DNA of 64,000 bases from Spirochaetales bacterium. Its GTDB lineage: Bacteria; Spirochaetota; Spirochaetia; DSM-2461. Position numbers and translations under genes: made by a program. Position 1 is the first letter of the stretch. Each line of letters opens with the position of its first letter. Where the stretch lies: assembly GCA_003247135.1 (NCBI GenBank), contig QKAW01000017.1:1-64000 (forward strand), in the 5' to 3' direction. The notes below the pieces were generated by a model. The model was not told where the DNA came from and searched no databases. It worked only from the letters and a program-made list of their open reading frames with translations. This document shows, piece after piece, positions 16,157 to 26,288 of this stretch.

Positions 16157-17635
16157 CTATTTCCAAGACTTTCTACTAAATATTAAAATAATTGGTAAAA
16201 TTTCCAGTCTTCCAGCTAACATTCCAAAAATGTAGGTAATTTTCACAATGCTTGGAAGATTTGACATTGTGTCTACACTAAAAAAACATGGCCCTATATT
16301 CCCCATCGCAGAAAACATTCCGGAAAAGGACTCCCAGGGACCAAGATCAGTAAAAAAAGCTGTAATAAAACCACCTAGAACCAAAAAGAGTAACCAACCG
16401 GTAAAAAGTCCTGCAACTCTTTGTAATTCATTTATAGAAACCAGATCTCCCTGATATCTTACATAAGAGATAGCATTTGAGGGTAATCTTAGTTTTTTTA
16501 CCTGTCTAAAGAAAAGTTTAACTAATATAATAACTCTTTGAACTTTAATTCCCCCAGCTGTAGAACCGATACACCCACCAACAACCATTAAAACCAGAAA
16601 TAGCTGCTTAGCAAAAGCTGGAAAATAGAGGGTATTAATATCCTCTGTGCCAAAACCTGTAGTTGTTAGAATGGAGACAACAGTAAAAACAGTTTTTCTG
16701 AAACTCTCCTCACCTTTAAATCCTGTTCCGTTATTGATTAAAAATATATTTAATACTATTAATCCAGTAACAAATAACACAATAAAAAAATATACCTGAA
16801 GTTCACGGTTTCCAAAGAAATCCTTAAATTGCCCTTTCACAAATTTATAATGGAGAACAAAATTCATTCCACCTAGAAACATAAAATATGTAAGAACATA
16901 CTCAATTTCCCGATAATTCTTGTATCCAGATAAGGCATAATAATTGATACTGGAATCATAAGGAGAGAATCCACCAGTAGATAGAGCAGTCATGGTATGA
17001 TTTACTGCATCAAAACCTGACATACCAAGTCTGGTTAAGATAAAAATCTGAATCAGAGATAGGGATGTATATACACTCCATAGAATAATAGCTGTTTTAT
17101 TTACATTTGGAGTTAATCTTGCAGAATCTATCTTGTGAGACTCTGCAGAAAGCAGATGGGAAAAACCGCTATTGGATGTTATGGAAATGGCTAGAAAAAA
17201 AGTAATAATACCTAAACCACCAAGCCACTGTGTAAAACTTCTCCACAAAATTATTGTTTTATCAAGACTCTCAATATTTGTATATATTGTTATACCAGTT
17301 GTTGTAAAGCCACTTACTGTTTCAAAATAACTATCTAAAAATGACTTTCCTGTTACAAAATAGAATGGTAGAGCAGCAAAGATACAAAGAACAATCCAGG
17401 ATAGACCACAAATTAGCATACTCTCTTTAAAATCGACTCGATAGTGTTTAAAAAAAAATTTTAAGACTATTCCTGTAACCAGTGTAATTATTGAAGAGAT
17501 TAAAAATGAGTTAATAACTGAATACTCTTTAACACCCAAAGCAAAAAAAACCGGAAGTATCAGCAAGGTACCCATAACAATAGTTAATGAGCCTAGCATA
17601 TTCAGAATTGTGCTTAAGCTTTCATTCTTCTGCAT
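16157..17635 (-). CDS. trkH: Trk/Ktr potassium uptake membrane subunit TrkH
   Basis: The 492-aa polytopic membrane protein has four pore-loop repeats with the selectivity-filter glycines: 'SGFTTTGITIY', 'TALSTGGFSPYD', 'TTTGFGTEDINT' and 'SAMGNIGPCFF'. It mediates K+ uptake together with TrkA, encoded next. The length fits TrkH/KtrB. It begins with ATG about 86 bases from the divergent YgjP-like gene. Confidence 0.94.
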   Translation of the reverse strand: MQKNESLSTILNMLGSLTIVMGTLLILPVFFALGVKEYSVINSFLISSIITLVTGIVLKFFFKHYRVDFKESMLICGLSWIVLCIFAALPFYFVTGKSFLDSYFETVSGFTTTGITIYTNIESLDKTIILWRSFTQWLGGLGIITFFLAISITSNSGFSHLLSAESHKIDSARLTPNVNKTAIILWSVYTSLSLIQIFILTRLGMSGFDAVNHTMTALSTGGFSPYDSSINYYALSGYKNYREIEYVLTYFMFLGGMNFVLHYKFVKGQFKDFFGNRELQVYFFIVLFVTGLIVLNIFLINNGTGFKGEESFRKTVFTVVSILTTTGFGTEDINTLYFPAFAKQLFLVLMVVGGCIGSTAGGIKVQRVIILVKLFFRQVKKLRLPSNAISYVRYQGDLVSINELQRVAGLFTGWLLFLVLGGFITAFFTDLGPWESFSGMFSAMGNIGPCFFSVDTMSNLPSIVKITYIFGMLAGRLEILPIILIFSRKSWK

Positions 17636-17686
17636 TGATATGCATTATACTCTACCTGTATAATTAATATCAAGTTAATAGAACTC

Positions 17687-17715
17687 TTGAGTTATTCAGA
17701 GAATAGGGATACTAT
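17687..17715 (+). promoter_or_regulatory. Promoter TTGAGT-17-TACTAT, predicted leaderless
   Basis: The -10 box ends 6 nt before the ATG at 17722 and no Shine-Dalgarno is present, so the transcript is expected to start at the initiation codon. Confidence 0.55.
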
Positions 17716-17721
17716 TTTTTA

Positions 17722-18393
17722 ATGAAAAATCCCTTGACTATAAAAATTAGAGACCAGGAATTTCCTCTTTTACTAAAAAAAAGTCGAAGAAAGAGCATAT
17801 CTGTAGTTATAAATCCAAATGGAGAACTGGAAGTAAAATATCCGCTATTTATATCAAACTGTGAAGTTCTAAAGCTTTTATCTAATAATAGTCAGTGGTT
17901 AAACAGCATAAAAACATTTTCATTTATAAATGGCAGTGAAATATATTTGACAGGAGAGTGTTACTTTATAAAGTTAACAAAGGATATTAAACATATCGAG
18001 ACTAGAGATAAATACTTGCTTATCCCTGAGAATAGGGATATTAAGAGTTCACTAAAACAGTGGTACAGAAGAATTGCCAGAGAGTTTCTAACCAGTTTAA
18101 CAGCTGAATATTGTTCTTTGCTAGAAATATCTTATAATAAAATATACATAAAAGCACAAAAATCACTTTGGGGTAGCTGTAGCAGTAAGAAGAATATTAA
18201 CTACAACTGGAAAATAATATTGGTTCCGGAAAACTTAATCAGATATCTGGTAATCCATGAAGTATGCCACCTTATAGAAATGAACCATAGCACAAGATTC
18301 TGGCATCTCGTCTGCTCCCTTGATAAAAATTATAAAATTCACCAAAAAGAGCTTCAGAAATATAGCTACTACCTGACGTCCTATTTAGAGTAG
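17722..18393 (+). CDS. YgjP-like (DUF45) zinc metallopeptidase-family protein
   Basis: The 223-aa soluble protein has 'QKSLWGSCSSKKNINYNWKII' followed by the metal-binding 'HEVCHLIEMNHSTRFWHLV' near residue 179. This is the standard signature of the YgjP/WLM-like family. The HExxH plus distal His (in NHSxRFW) would bind zinc. Some relatives have been reported as nucleotide hydrolases, so peptidase activity should not be assumed. It is divergent from trkH. Its stop overlaps the convergent glycerophosphodiesterase gene by 9 bases. Confidence 0.88.
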   Translation: MKNPLTIKIRDQEFPLLLKKSRRKSISVVINPNGELEVKYPLFISNCEVLKLLSNNSQWLNSIKTFSFINGSEIYLTGECYFIKLTKDIKHIETRDKYLLIPENRDIKSSLKQWYRRIAREFLTSLTAEYCSLLEISYNKIYIKAQKSLWGSCSSKKNINYNWKIILVPENLIRYLVIHEVCHLIEMNHSTRFWHLVCSLDKNYKIHQKELQKYSYYLTSYLE

Positions 18394-19215
18394 TGTGATA
18401 TCAGTTGGATTCCTTAAAACCTGTAGTAATAAAACAGGATTATCAGTAATAATTCCATCAACTCCCATTTTTATTAACCCTCTCATTTCTGACTCTTCAT
18501 TTATTGTCCAAACATGAATTCTTATACCCATATCATGAAGTGTATCTATAAAATCCTGATCAACAATCTTCAGAAAACCGGATTTCATAGGAACTTGCAT
18601 TACAGGGTATTTTTTTAAATATGGAGCAAATTTCTTTAAAAGTTTCATTTTATATAAAAGAACCCTTAATAAAACCTCATTTCTACTATAGGAAGTTGCA
18701 ACTGCTCCTTTTGATAGTTTTCTCATTTTACGAACATTGGAAGTGTGGAATGAGGCTATTACTACTCGGTCAATAGCATTGTATTTTACTAATGAAGCAT
18801 AAACTTTCTTTACCAGATCTCCTCTTTTAAATTTCAGATCTATATTAAATTTTGCCTTAGGAAAGTTTAGTAACATCTCCTCAAATGTCATTACACATAG
18901 TCCCTGATTTGCAAAGGGCTTGTTTCCGTCTTTATCAACATAGAGAGCACCTATATCAAGTTTACTAATATAGTCCCATGGCAGAGTATCAATTATAGTA
19001 TCTCTTCCATCAAGTCTTTTAGTTGTATCATCATGCCACATAAATAGAATACCTTCGGTACTCATGTGCAAATCTGTCTCTATTACATGTACACCAATAT
19101 CATAACAATACTTGAACCCGGGTTTTGAATTCTCAGGATAATAAGTACTATCCCCCCGATGTCCAATGCACATTGTTTTATTTTCAAAAAACTTGTAATC
19201 CTTACACATATTCAC
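18385..19215 (-). CDS. Glycerophosphodiester phosphodiesterase (GDPD), copy 1
   Basis: The 276-aa cytosolic TIM-barrel enzyme cleaves glycerophosphodiesters to glycerol-3-phosphate and an alcohol. It has the catalytic 'IGHRGDSTYYPENSKPGF', 'VIETDLHMSTEGILFMWHDDT', and the late 'HVWTINEESEMRGLIKMGVDGIITDNP'. There is no signal peptide. It starts 14 bases inside the 3' end of ftsK and so ends a four-gene envelope operon. A second GDPD lies at 30550-31257. Confidence 0.93.
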   Translation of the reverse strand: MNMCKDYKFFENKTMCIGHRGDSTYYPENSKPGFKYCYDIGVHVIETDLHMSTEGILFMWHDDTTKRLDGRDTIIDTLPWDYISKLDIGALYVDKDGNKPFANQGLCVMTFEEMLLNFPKAKFNIDLKFKRGDLVKKVYASLVKYNAIDRVVIASFHTSNVRKMRKLSKGAVATSYSRNEVLLRVLLYKMKLLKKFAPYLKKYPVMQVPMKSGFLKIVDQDFIDTLHDMGIRIHVWTINEESEMRGLIKMGVDGIITDNPVLLLQVLRNPTDITLL

Positions 19216-21862
19216 TTATCTCCCTGTGGCTATCTGGTATTTTTAAAATATCTCTTGGTTTACTTCCATTTTGAGGTCCAATAATCCCTCTCTCTTCCAT
19301 CTCTTCTACAAGTCTGGCAGCTCTATTATATCCTATTTTTAATCTTCTTTGCAAAAAAGATGCAGATGCTTTTTTTGCTGCTATAACTATTTCCAAAGCC
19401 CTATTAAACAGTGGGTCATCTCCATAAAAAGTACTGTCATCATCTGTAATCCCGTCTTCATCATCATCGATAAAAATTTCATCATCAATATATTCCGGCT
19501 CCCCTAACTGTTTAACATAATCAACAACGCTTTCTACCTCTTCGTCGGATAAAAATGACCCCTGGATTCTTACAGGAAATGGATCCCAGGATGATGTAAA
19601 GAGCATATCTCCTCTTCCCAACAACTTTTCAGCTCCCATTCCATCCAGAATAATTCTGGAATCTGTCTTACTCGAAACCATAAAAGCTATACGAGAAGGG
19701 AAATTTGCTTTTATCAGCCCTGTAATTACATCTATAGACGGTCTTTGAGTTGCTAAAACAAGGTGAATACCCACAGCTCTACTCATCGCTGCCAGTCTTG
19801 CTAAAATTCCTTCAAGCTCCTTACCAGATGTTGCCATTAAATCCGCAAATTCATCAACTATTAAAACCAGATATGGTAATTTTGTAGTTGCTAACTTCTG
19901 CTGTTTAATTCTTTTATTAAAAGACCGAATATCACGAACACCAACTGAATCTAATAAAGCATATCTTCTTTCCATTTCATATAAACACCACTGTATAGCC
20001 TGAAATGCCCTTTTAGGATCAGTAATTACCGGTGTTAAAAGATGTGGAATTCCATTATACAGCTTTAACTCAACAATTTTTGGGTCGATCATGATTAATT
20101 TTACATCATTATGGGATCTTTTGCACAAAATTGAACAAATTAATGAATTTACACAAACAGACTTTCCAGCCCCGGTAGCTCCTGCAATAAGCAAATGAGG
20201 TGTTTTTGAAAGATCAATTATTTTGTTTTCACCATTAATGCTTTTTCCAAGTACAATAGGAACTGCAGAGTCATCATAGGCTTCATCCTCTGCTTCAATC
20301 AGTTCACTAAAAGTTACAATTGATCTCTTTTTATTGGGCACCTCAATACCAACAGCATGCTTTCCCGGAATAGGTGCAACAATTCGTACACTTGAAGCGG
20401 CTAATCCAAGGGCGATATTGTCAGACAGATTAACTATTTTGGAAAGTTTTACTCCTGGTGCAGGAAGTAACTCAAACATTGTAATTACAGGACCTTTTTT
20501 TATTCCCGTAACTTTCCCTTTTATATTAAACTCTTCCAAAGTCTGTTCAAGAATTGCTGCAGCTCTTTTTGTTGCATCATCTATTTCTTCATATGAGTGA
20601 TCTTCTGAATTACTCAAAATTCCTGTAACAGGGACTTCATATTTGATCTTCTCACCTACTATTTCTATTTGATCTTCAATATCATCATAATCACTATCGT
20701 AATCATCGTCATCCAACACATCCGCGTAATCACTGTCTAAAGAATTACATTCAATTTTACTATTATATACACCATCGTTATTGTCGTATTCTTCCTCATC
20801 TGACTCATAAAAAGAGTCTTCATTCTCTTCATCCGCTAAAAAAGCAAGGCCGGGATCTACATCTACAACAACATTACTATGAAATGTTTCTTCTGAATCC
20901 TCTGAATACAGGGAATCATTTCCTACACTGAATGTATCATCTTCATCAAAACTATTAAGATATTCATACTCCTCTGGACTTAATTCAGTTTTTACTAATT
21001 CATCCAGGAGATTATTTGATTTATCATATTCGTCTATATCGATCTCTTCTGTGGTTTCAGGAAACTCCGGTTCATCAAATGGAATATTACTCCTGCTATT
21101 TTCCTGATCACTTTTTATATAGTACTCATTAATCTCTTTTTTAATCAGATCAATTTCTGCTGAGAGAGACTCATCTTCTGTCTCAACTTCAATCTCAACA
21201 TCAATATCACTCTCTACTGTATGCTTTATTATTTCACCAGGAGCTTCAATTTTAAATGGATCAGATTCTATATCATTATTATCAAAAGAGTTATCTGACT
21301 CACTTTCAATAAATTCGTTTTCTATCTCAGAAAAATTAGATAGTTCATTATATACTTCCTCAAAATCTATACTGTTTTCAGAATCCTCCATTGAGGTTTC
21401 TTCAACAGATTTACTTGAATCAACTGTTTTACTTGAATCTTTTAACAGATAATTAATAACAATTTTGGAGGATAGTGTTATTATTGCTAATACTCCTAAT
21501 AAGATAAAAACAGAACCCCACTCTCTATCTGGAGTATCAAAAGATTTGTGCAAAAATAGTATTACTGGATCCTTTTTATCTGAAAACAAGATTTTTAAAA
21601 CAGTAGAAAAAGGGAAAAAAATAAGTATAGAAGCAACTGTCCATAAAAATAGCTGTTTATTTAAGGGTTTTTTAATTATGAGGTATGATGCCCAGAAAAA
21701 GAGTGCAGGTATATAAAGAGCTGAGACATAAAAAGCGTTATATAAAAATCTTGTGAATGAGTCGCCTTGAAACCCCAGAAAAACTATAAATAGAAGTATA
21801 AGTTGTAAAATTCCTGTAGCCATTAATATGTAGGCTACAGTTGTATCTTGTTTTTTTAACAA
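19202..21862 (-). CDS. ftsK: DNA translocase FtsK/SpoIIIE
   Basis: The 886-aa protein starts at TTG (21862) after GAGGAG. It has four N-terminal membrane helices (about residues 8-145), a long and very acidic low-complexity linker (about 150-410), the FtsK motor with Walker A 'AGATGAGKSVCVNS' (about residue 560) and 'LVLIVDEFADLM', and the C-terminal gamma winged helix ('SFLQRRLKIGYNRAARLVEEM'). It pumps chromosomal DNA through the division septum and loads dimer resolution via gamma. No tyrosine recombinase gene is visible nearby. The linker is unusually rich in Asp/Glu/Ser rather than Pro/Gln. Confidence 0.96.
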   Translation of the reverse strand: MLKKQDTTVAYILMATGILQLILLFIVFLGFQGDSFTRFLYNAFYVSALYIPALFFWASYLIIKKPLNKQLFLWTVASILIFFPFSTVLKILFSDKKDPVILFLHKSFDTPDREWGSVFILLGVLAIITLSSKIVINYLLKDSSKTVDSSKSVEETSMEDSENSIDFEEVYNELSNFSEIENEFIESESDNSFDNNDIESDPFKIEAPGEIIKHTVESDIDVEIEVETEDESLSAEIDLIKKEINEYYIKSDQENSRSNIPFDEPEFPETTEEIDIDEYDKSNNLLDELVKTELSPEEYEYLNSFDEDDTFSVGNDSLYSEDSEETFHSNVVVDVDPGLAFLADEENEDSFYESDEEEYDNNDGVYNSKIECNSLDSDYADVLDDDDYDSDYDDIEDQIEIVGEKIKYEVPVTGILSNSEDHSYEEIDDATKRAAAILEQTLEEFNIKGKVTGIKKGPVITMFELLPAPGVKLSKIVNLSDNIALGLAASSVRIVAPIPGKHAVGIEVPNKKRSIVTFSELIEAEDEAYDDSAVPIVLGKSINGENKIIDLSKTPHLLIAGATGAGKSVCVNSLICSILCKRSHNDVKLIMIDPKIVELKLYNGIPHLLTPVITDPKRAFQAIQWCLYEMERRYALLDSVGVRDIRSFNKRIKQQKLATTKLPYLVLIVDEFADLMATSGKELEGILARLAAMSRAVGIHLVLATQRPSIDVITGLIKANFPSRIAFMVSSKTDSRIILDGMGAEKLLGRGDMLFTSSWDPFPVRIQGSFLSDEEVESVVDYVKQLGEPEYIDDEIFIDDDEDGITDDDSTFYGDDPLFNRALEIVIAAKKASASFLQRRLKIGYNRAARLVEEMEERGIIGPQNGSKPRDILKIPDSHREISEYV

Positions 21863-21905
21863 TTCAAATCTCCTCGAATTATGTATCGGAAGAAAAAAAG
21901 AATTT

Positions 21906-22697
21906 TTAACCTAAAATTAATCCTAAAATTCCCATTGGAATTAAGTAAAAACTGAAAAAGTGAAATTTCCCGGAATTAAGTAGTTTTAAAAGTAATTTCA
22001 GGGCAAAAAACCCAACAATCATTGTGGTTACAAATGAAAATACCATTACAGGTAGTGAAACTACATCAAGTAGTCTTTCTGCATCTCCAATTTTTAAAAC
22101 TACAGCACCAACTATTGCAGGGATTGCTATAATAAATGAGTATTCAGATGCAGCTTCTCTTGTTAAACCAGATAAAATTCCTGCTGTTATTGTAATCCCG
22201 GATCTTGATACACCGGGAAGCACACCAACTCCTTGAGCAAGACCAACTATTATTGAACTTTTTAATCCGGTATTATTAAAAGAGGTCTTACCATTCAAAA
22301 ATTTCCCAGCATAGAGGAATAAACCTGTAAAAATAAATAGTGAATAAACAATCTTCGGGTTAGTAATCTCAAGCCCGTCAAAGAAAACCCCTAGGACTGC
22401 AGTTATTACAGTTGTAAGTAAAATAAGAAGAATAACATTAAATCTCGATTTTACTTCTGGGTTGCTTTTAACCTCTTTCAACTTAAATAAAACATCAATT
22501 AAAGACCAGATTCTCTTTCTGAATACTACAACTATTACAATTAAAGTTGCGAAATGAAGAAAAATATCATAAATAACCGGAGCATCCTGTAATTCCATAA
22601 AATTACGTACAACAAGCAGATGTCCTGAACTGGAAATTGGTAAAAATTCTGCTATTCCCTGAATAACACTTAGGATAAAACCTTGTATATAACTCAT
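21906..22697 (-). CDS. uppP: Undecaprenyl-diphosphatase UppP (BacA)
   Basis: The 263-aa integral membrane phosphatase recycles undecaprenyl pyrophosphate for peptidoglycan synthesis. Both family motifs are intact: 'GIAEFLPISSSGHLLV' (including the catalytic Glu) and 'PGVSRSGITITAG'. Length is normal. The ATG is preceded by AGAGAGG. It lies between the lytic transglycosylase and ftsK genes on the same strand. Confidence 0.97.
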   Translation of the reverse strand: MSYIQGFILSVIQGIAEFLPISSSGHLLVVRNFMELQDAPVIYDIFLHFATLIVIVVVFRKRIWSLIDVLFKLKEVKSNPEVKSRFNVILLILLTTVITAVLGVFFDGLEITNPKIVYSLFIFTGLFLYAGKFLNGKTSFNNTGLKSSIIVGLAQGVGVLPGVSRSGITITAGILSGLTREAASEYSFIIAIPAIVGAVVLKIGDAERLLDVVSLPVMVFSFVTTMIVGFFALKLLLKLLNSGKFHFFSFYLIPMGILGLILG

Positions 22698-22709
22698 TTA
22701 TTACCTCTC

Positions 22710-24851
22710 TTACTTTATATCTTTAAAAAAATCCCTAACAGTTTCATAGGGTGATATATTAAACTCATAATAACCATAATAGATTGCAGAACGTAATATT
22801 TTAGGTACATAATTTCTGGTCTCCTTAAATGGAGCAGCTTCCAGAAAGAGCTCATCTGGTAAATCTCCCCACAATCTCTGCCATTTCCAAAGATTCCCCG
22901 GGCCTGCATTGTATGCCATACAAGATATGGGATAAGTGTAAAAACGATCCATTAACCAGTCAATATAGGCTCCACCTAAAAGAATATTAGTATCCGGGTC
23001 ATTTAAATCAGGATTCTTCATACCTATATCCTTTGCCTGTTCAATTGCAGTTTCAGGCATAAGTTGAGACAAGCCTACTGCTCCTGCAGAGGATACAACT
23101 TCCATATCGAAGCCACTTTCAGTCCTAATTAAACCGGAGAACAGGGTTACAGGAAATTTATAATCTGCTGCTACTTTTGCTATCTTATCTTTAAAAGGTA
23201 AAGGATAATATAATGGATAACTCTTTTCATTTAATGGAATATCCATCCTTGAAAGAAATCTTAAAACTTCAAGATGTTTTCCCTCACTATCCAATAGGCT
23301 TGCAACGTTTAAAGCTACATTAAAATTTAAATCTTCTACTTCTAAAGAGTACTCTAGAGCCTCATCTTCCAAACCATAGGAGAGAAAACCTTCAATCCAA
23401 AGATCATCACTGTTTTTTTCTTCTACTATATCAACAGCTGAAAGTTTCAGATTAGATTCACGTTTAAGAAGTGCATTGGTAAAAAAGGAGTAATAGGATT
23501 CACTATCTGCAGTTACTATTTCATCATAAAATGTCTCTATCAGATTCTCATTGTCATCACTAATCAGATAGTTATAATAATAAGCCCTTGAAAGGATCCA
23601 CTTAATCCTAGAGACATCCTCAATGGATCCGTATTTAACAACAACTTCTTTAAGATCCTTAAGCTCTTCCCATTTTTTATTCTGAACCAGAGTTGTAATA
23701 ACATAATCAATAACATCCAGGGTATAGTTCTCATCACTGAATTTATCGATATAGTATGATAATTTGCTTACTATTTTATCTAACCCGGTATGGGATAAAC
23801 TTAATAAATATAACCATATTGCATCATCCCTTGTTTTTCCATGTTCAATTAAATCCAATTCATCTTCCAGTATGTTAACTACAGAAGTAAAATTCTCAAT
23901 ACTAAAATAAAGTGATGCAAAATACACTGTTGCATCATGTAGCCTTTCCACAGGAGCATTATCTATTGCACTTCTAAATGGTGAAAGATTAGCAGAGATT
24001 ACTCTGGATTCTTTAATTATTCTCGAAATATTTCGTATAGAGTTATTAGTCGAGAAAATCCAAGGACTTTTGTATAAAAGCGGTCTTATAACTTCCTGGG
24101 CTTTTCTGTAGTTTCCAGCTCCTGCATAAGACAGAGCTTTAAAATAATTTCTTTCGTCAGAAGTAAAATCTTCACCAAATACTGGATAAACATCAATAAA
24201 TGAGTATGCTCTGCTTAATAATGAAGTAATAGGTTGATTAAAAAATAAATTTCTATAATCTTCCTGCCAACCAGGAAGACCCAATCTGGCACTTGAAACA
24301 CTCTTTAACATATCCAGCTCGTAGTTTTCATAATCTGTATAGAGTTTTCTATCTAGATTATTTATGTAGGATACAACCTGTTCATCCTTTTTCTGCCAGT
24401 ATATAGCTTCAATTAATTTTTTTGTAACATCTGGGAAGACACCTTTATAATTATCAAAAAAGTCCAGGGCATGAGCTTCAGCTTTTACATAATCTTTCTC
24501 TTGTATAAGTTGTTCCAGTAGTTCATGAGCCGCTTTTGGTCCAAAATACTTATCTTTATTCTGAATTTCCTGATAAAGCAGTTTATTACTAAACAGAAGC
24601 ATACCACTCTTTTTATAAACAAAAGACATATAGTATGAGGCTCCTCGACCAAGACGATTTATCTCTTTAATACTATTTTTAAGATAATCAACATCCGATA
24701 AAAACTGATACTCTTTTCTGGACATTTTCCCCATAAAATCATCTTTTTTTAGCGTAAAGACTCTATTTGAGGTACAAGAACACATTATAGTAACCAGAAC
24801 TATAGAAAAAATTGACAATTTTCCGGTTTTTTCTAATAATTTATTTAACAA
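22710..24851 (-). CDS. Lipoprotein lytic murein transglycosylase (Slt70-like)
   Basis: The 713-aa protein has a lipobox (TIMCSC), a long alpha-helical superhelical region of TPR-like repeats (about 40-540) and a C-terminal SLT domain. The domain has the catalytic Glu in 'LIRTESGFD' (about residue 575), 'SSAGAVGLSQLMPETA', and 'MAYNAGPGNLWKW'. It cleaves the MurNAc-GlcNAc bond of peptidoglycan with 1,6-anhydro ring formation. Soluble Slt70 is periplasmic; here the lipid anchor would tether it. The start is TTG after AAAGGATC. It is the first gene of the envelope operon (slt-uppP-ftsK-GDPD). Confidence 0.92.
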   Translation of the reverse strand: MLNKLLEKTGKLSIFSIVLVTIMCSCTSNRVFTLKKDDFMGKMSRKEYQFLSDVDYLKNSIKEINRLGRGASYYMSFVYKKSGMLLFSNKLLYQEIQNKDKYFGPKAAHELLEQLIQEKDYVKAEAHALDFFDNYKGVFPDVTKKLIEAIYWQKKDEQVVSYINNLDRKLYTDYENYELDMLKSVSSARLGLPGWQEDYRNLFFNQPITSLLSRAYSFIDVYPVFGEDFTSDERNYFKALSYAGAGNYRKAQEVIRPLLYKSPWIFSTNNSIRNISRIIKESRVISANLSPFRSAIDNAPVERLHDATVYFASLYFSIENFTSVVNILEDELDLIEHGKTRDDAIWLYLLSLSHTGLDKIVSKLSYYIDKFSDENYTLDVIDYVITTLVQNKKWEELKDLKEVVVKYGSIEDVSRIKWILSRAYYYNYLISDDNENLIETFYDEIVTADSESYYSFFTNALLKRESNLKLSAVDIVEEKNSDDLWIEGFLSYGLEDEALEYSLEVEDLNFNVALNVASLLDSEGKHLEVLRFLSRMDIPLNEKSYPLYYPLPFKDKIAKVAADYKFPVTLFSGLIRTESGFDMEVVSSAGAVGLSQLMPETAIEQAKDIGMKNPDLNDPDTNILLGGAYIDWLMDRFYTYPISCMAYNAGPGNLWKWQRLWGDLPDELFLEAAPFKETRNYVPKILRSAIYYGYYEFNISPYETVRDFFKDIK

Positions 24852-24886
24852 CTTTGATCCTTTGTATCCCTATTTAATTAACTTTC

Positions 24887-24916
24887 TTGACATTTAAAGT
24901 TTACTAATACCATAAT
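24887..24916 (+). promoter_or_regulatory. Promoter TTGACA-18-CATAAT, predicted leaderless
   Basis: A perfect -35 hexamer and a good -10 end 6 nt before the ATG at 24923. No Shine-Dalgarno lies in between. Confidence 0.6.
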
Positions 24917-24922
24917 AACCTT

Positions 24923-26269
24923 ATGACAACAAATTTTATAGTAGTAATTATAATACTATTAGTTCTAACAGCCTCTATAGGGATCATTTTTTATTTTAAA
25001 AATAGAACAATTAATCCTATTGAAACTAAAAAAGATCGAAAATCTCTTTTAAAAGAGGCAACTAGAAAGTTAGCTCACAATCCAAGAGATCCTGTAGCTC
25101 TAATGATATTAGCAGATATATATTATAATGAAAATAACTTTGAGAAAGCAATGCAAACATATAGAATTTTACTGGATCTTTGTGCAACTCATCCAAACAT
25201 GGATCAGGGTTTAATAAATTTCAGATATGGTATGTGTGCATATAAGTTAAACTCGATTGAGACAGCATATAAATCTCTTCTATTCTCATGGAGTCTGGAT
25301 AAAGATAACTATACTCTAAACTCTACCTTGGGTAAGATAGAGTATAAGCTGAAGAAGTATGATAAAGCAGCCGGATTATTAAAAAAATGTTTAGATATAA
25401 AACCCGGTGATATAGAGAACAGAAAATTTCTCGGTTTAAGTTTTTTTAAACTGAAGGACTATAAATTGGCTTATCCATATCTGGCAAAAAGTGTTGAAGC
25501 AGACTATAGCGACAAAGAGACTCTTTTTAACTTTGCCAAGTGTTGTAATAAGGTTAACCAAACTGAAAAAGCATTAAAAATATTTACCGGATTACGGCAA
25601 GATCCAACTTTTGGGCCTAATGCCTCTCTTTTTTGTGGTACAATAAACTCTGCTCAGCGAAATTATGATGATGCAATTGTGGATTTTGAAGTTGGGCTAA
25701 GAAACAAAAATATTACACCTGAAATTAAGATTGAGATAATGTATCGATTAGCCCTTGTTTTTGCTAAAACCGGACAGCATGAAGAGTCAATAAATTATCT
25801 TAAAAAAGTAAATACATTAACTCCAAACTATAAAGATGTGCCAATTCTTCTAAATAAATTCAGAGAATTATCCACAAATAAAAATCTAGGTGCTTATTTA
25901 AATTCCTCTACTCCAGAATTTGTAAATTTATGTAAAAATATTGTATCTGCCACCTTTTCCAAATCCTCTGTAAAAATTACAGATATTGTTCAGGGTAATT
26001 CTGAATATGTAGAAATTGTTGCTGAAGTTAAAAACAGAAAGTGGGAAGATATAATATTATTTAAATTTATGAGAACTGAGGGTGATGTTGGAGAGTTGAT
26101 AGTAAGAGAGCTGTATGCAAGACTAAAAGATACCCGGGCAGGTAGAGGTTTCTGTTTTACTGTTGGAAACTACTCAGAAGGTGCCCAGAGTTTTGTTGAA
26201 GCTCGTTTAATCGACTTAATAAACAAGGATAAACTTTTAAAATATTTACAAAAGATCGATACTATCTGA
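24923..26269 (+). CDS. Membrane-anchored TPR-repeat protein
   Basis: The 448-aa protein has one N-terminal membrane helix (residues 4-25) followed by a basic stretch and about seven TPR-like helical repeats (about 45-310; e.g. 'LMILADIYYNENNFEKAMQTYRILL', read across several segments). The C-terminal domain (about 340-445) is a separate mixed alpha/beta region with 'IVEIVAEVKNRK'-like and 'GRGFCFTVGNYSEGAQSFVEAR' segments. The latter resembles restriction-endonuclease-like or Mrr-type folds (the E-x-K then F-x-V-G-N-x-S pattern), but I cannot confirm this. TPR arrays usually mediate protein contacts. It ends 20 bases before the tandem repeat array. Confidence 0.65.
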   Translation: MTTNFIVVIIILLVLTASIGIIFYFKNRTINPIETKKDRKSLLKEATRKLAHNPRDPVALMILADIYYNENNFEKAMQTYRILLDLCATHPNMDQGLINFRYGMCAYKLNSIETAYKSLLFSWSLDKDNYTLNSTLGKIEYKLKKYDKAAGLLKKCLDIKPGDIENRKFLGLSFFKLKDYKLAYPYLAKSVEADYSDKETLFNFAKCCNKVNQTEKALKIFTGLRQDPTFGPNASLFCGTINSAQRNYDDAIVDFEVGLRNKNITPEIKIEIMYRLALVFAKTGQHEESINYLKKVNTLTPNYKDVPILLNKFRELSTNKNLGAYLNSSTPEFVNLCKNIVSATFSKSSVKITDIVQGNSEYVEIVAEVKNRKWEDIILFKFMRTEGDVGELIVRELYARLKDTRAGRGFCFTVGNYSEGAQSFVEARLIDLINKDKLLKYLQKIDTI

Positions 26270-26288
26270 TTTATCTCTTTTTCTTAGT

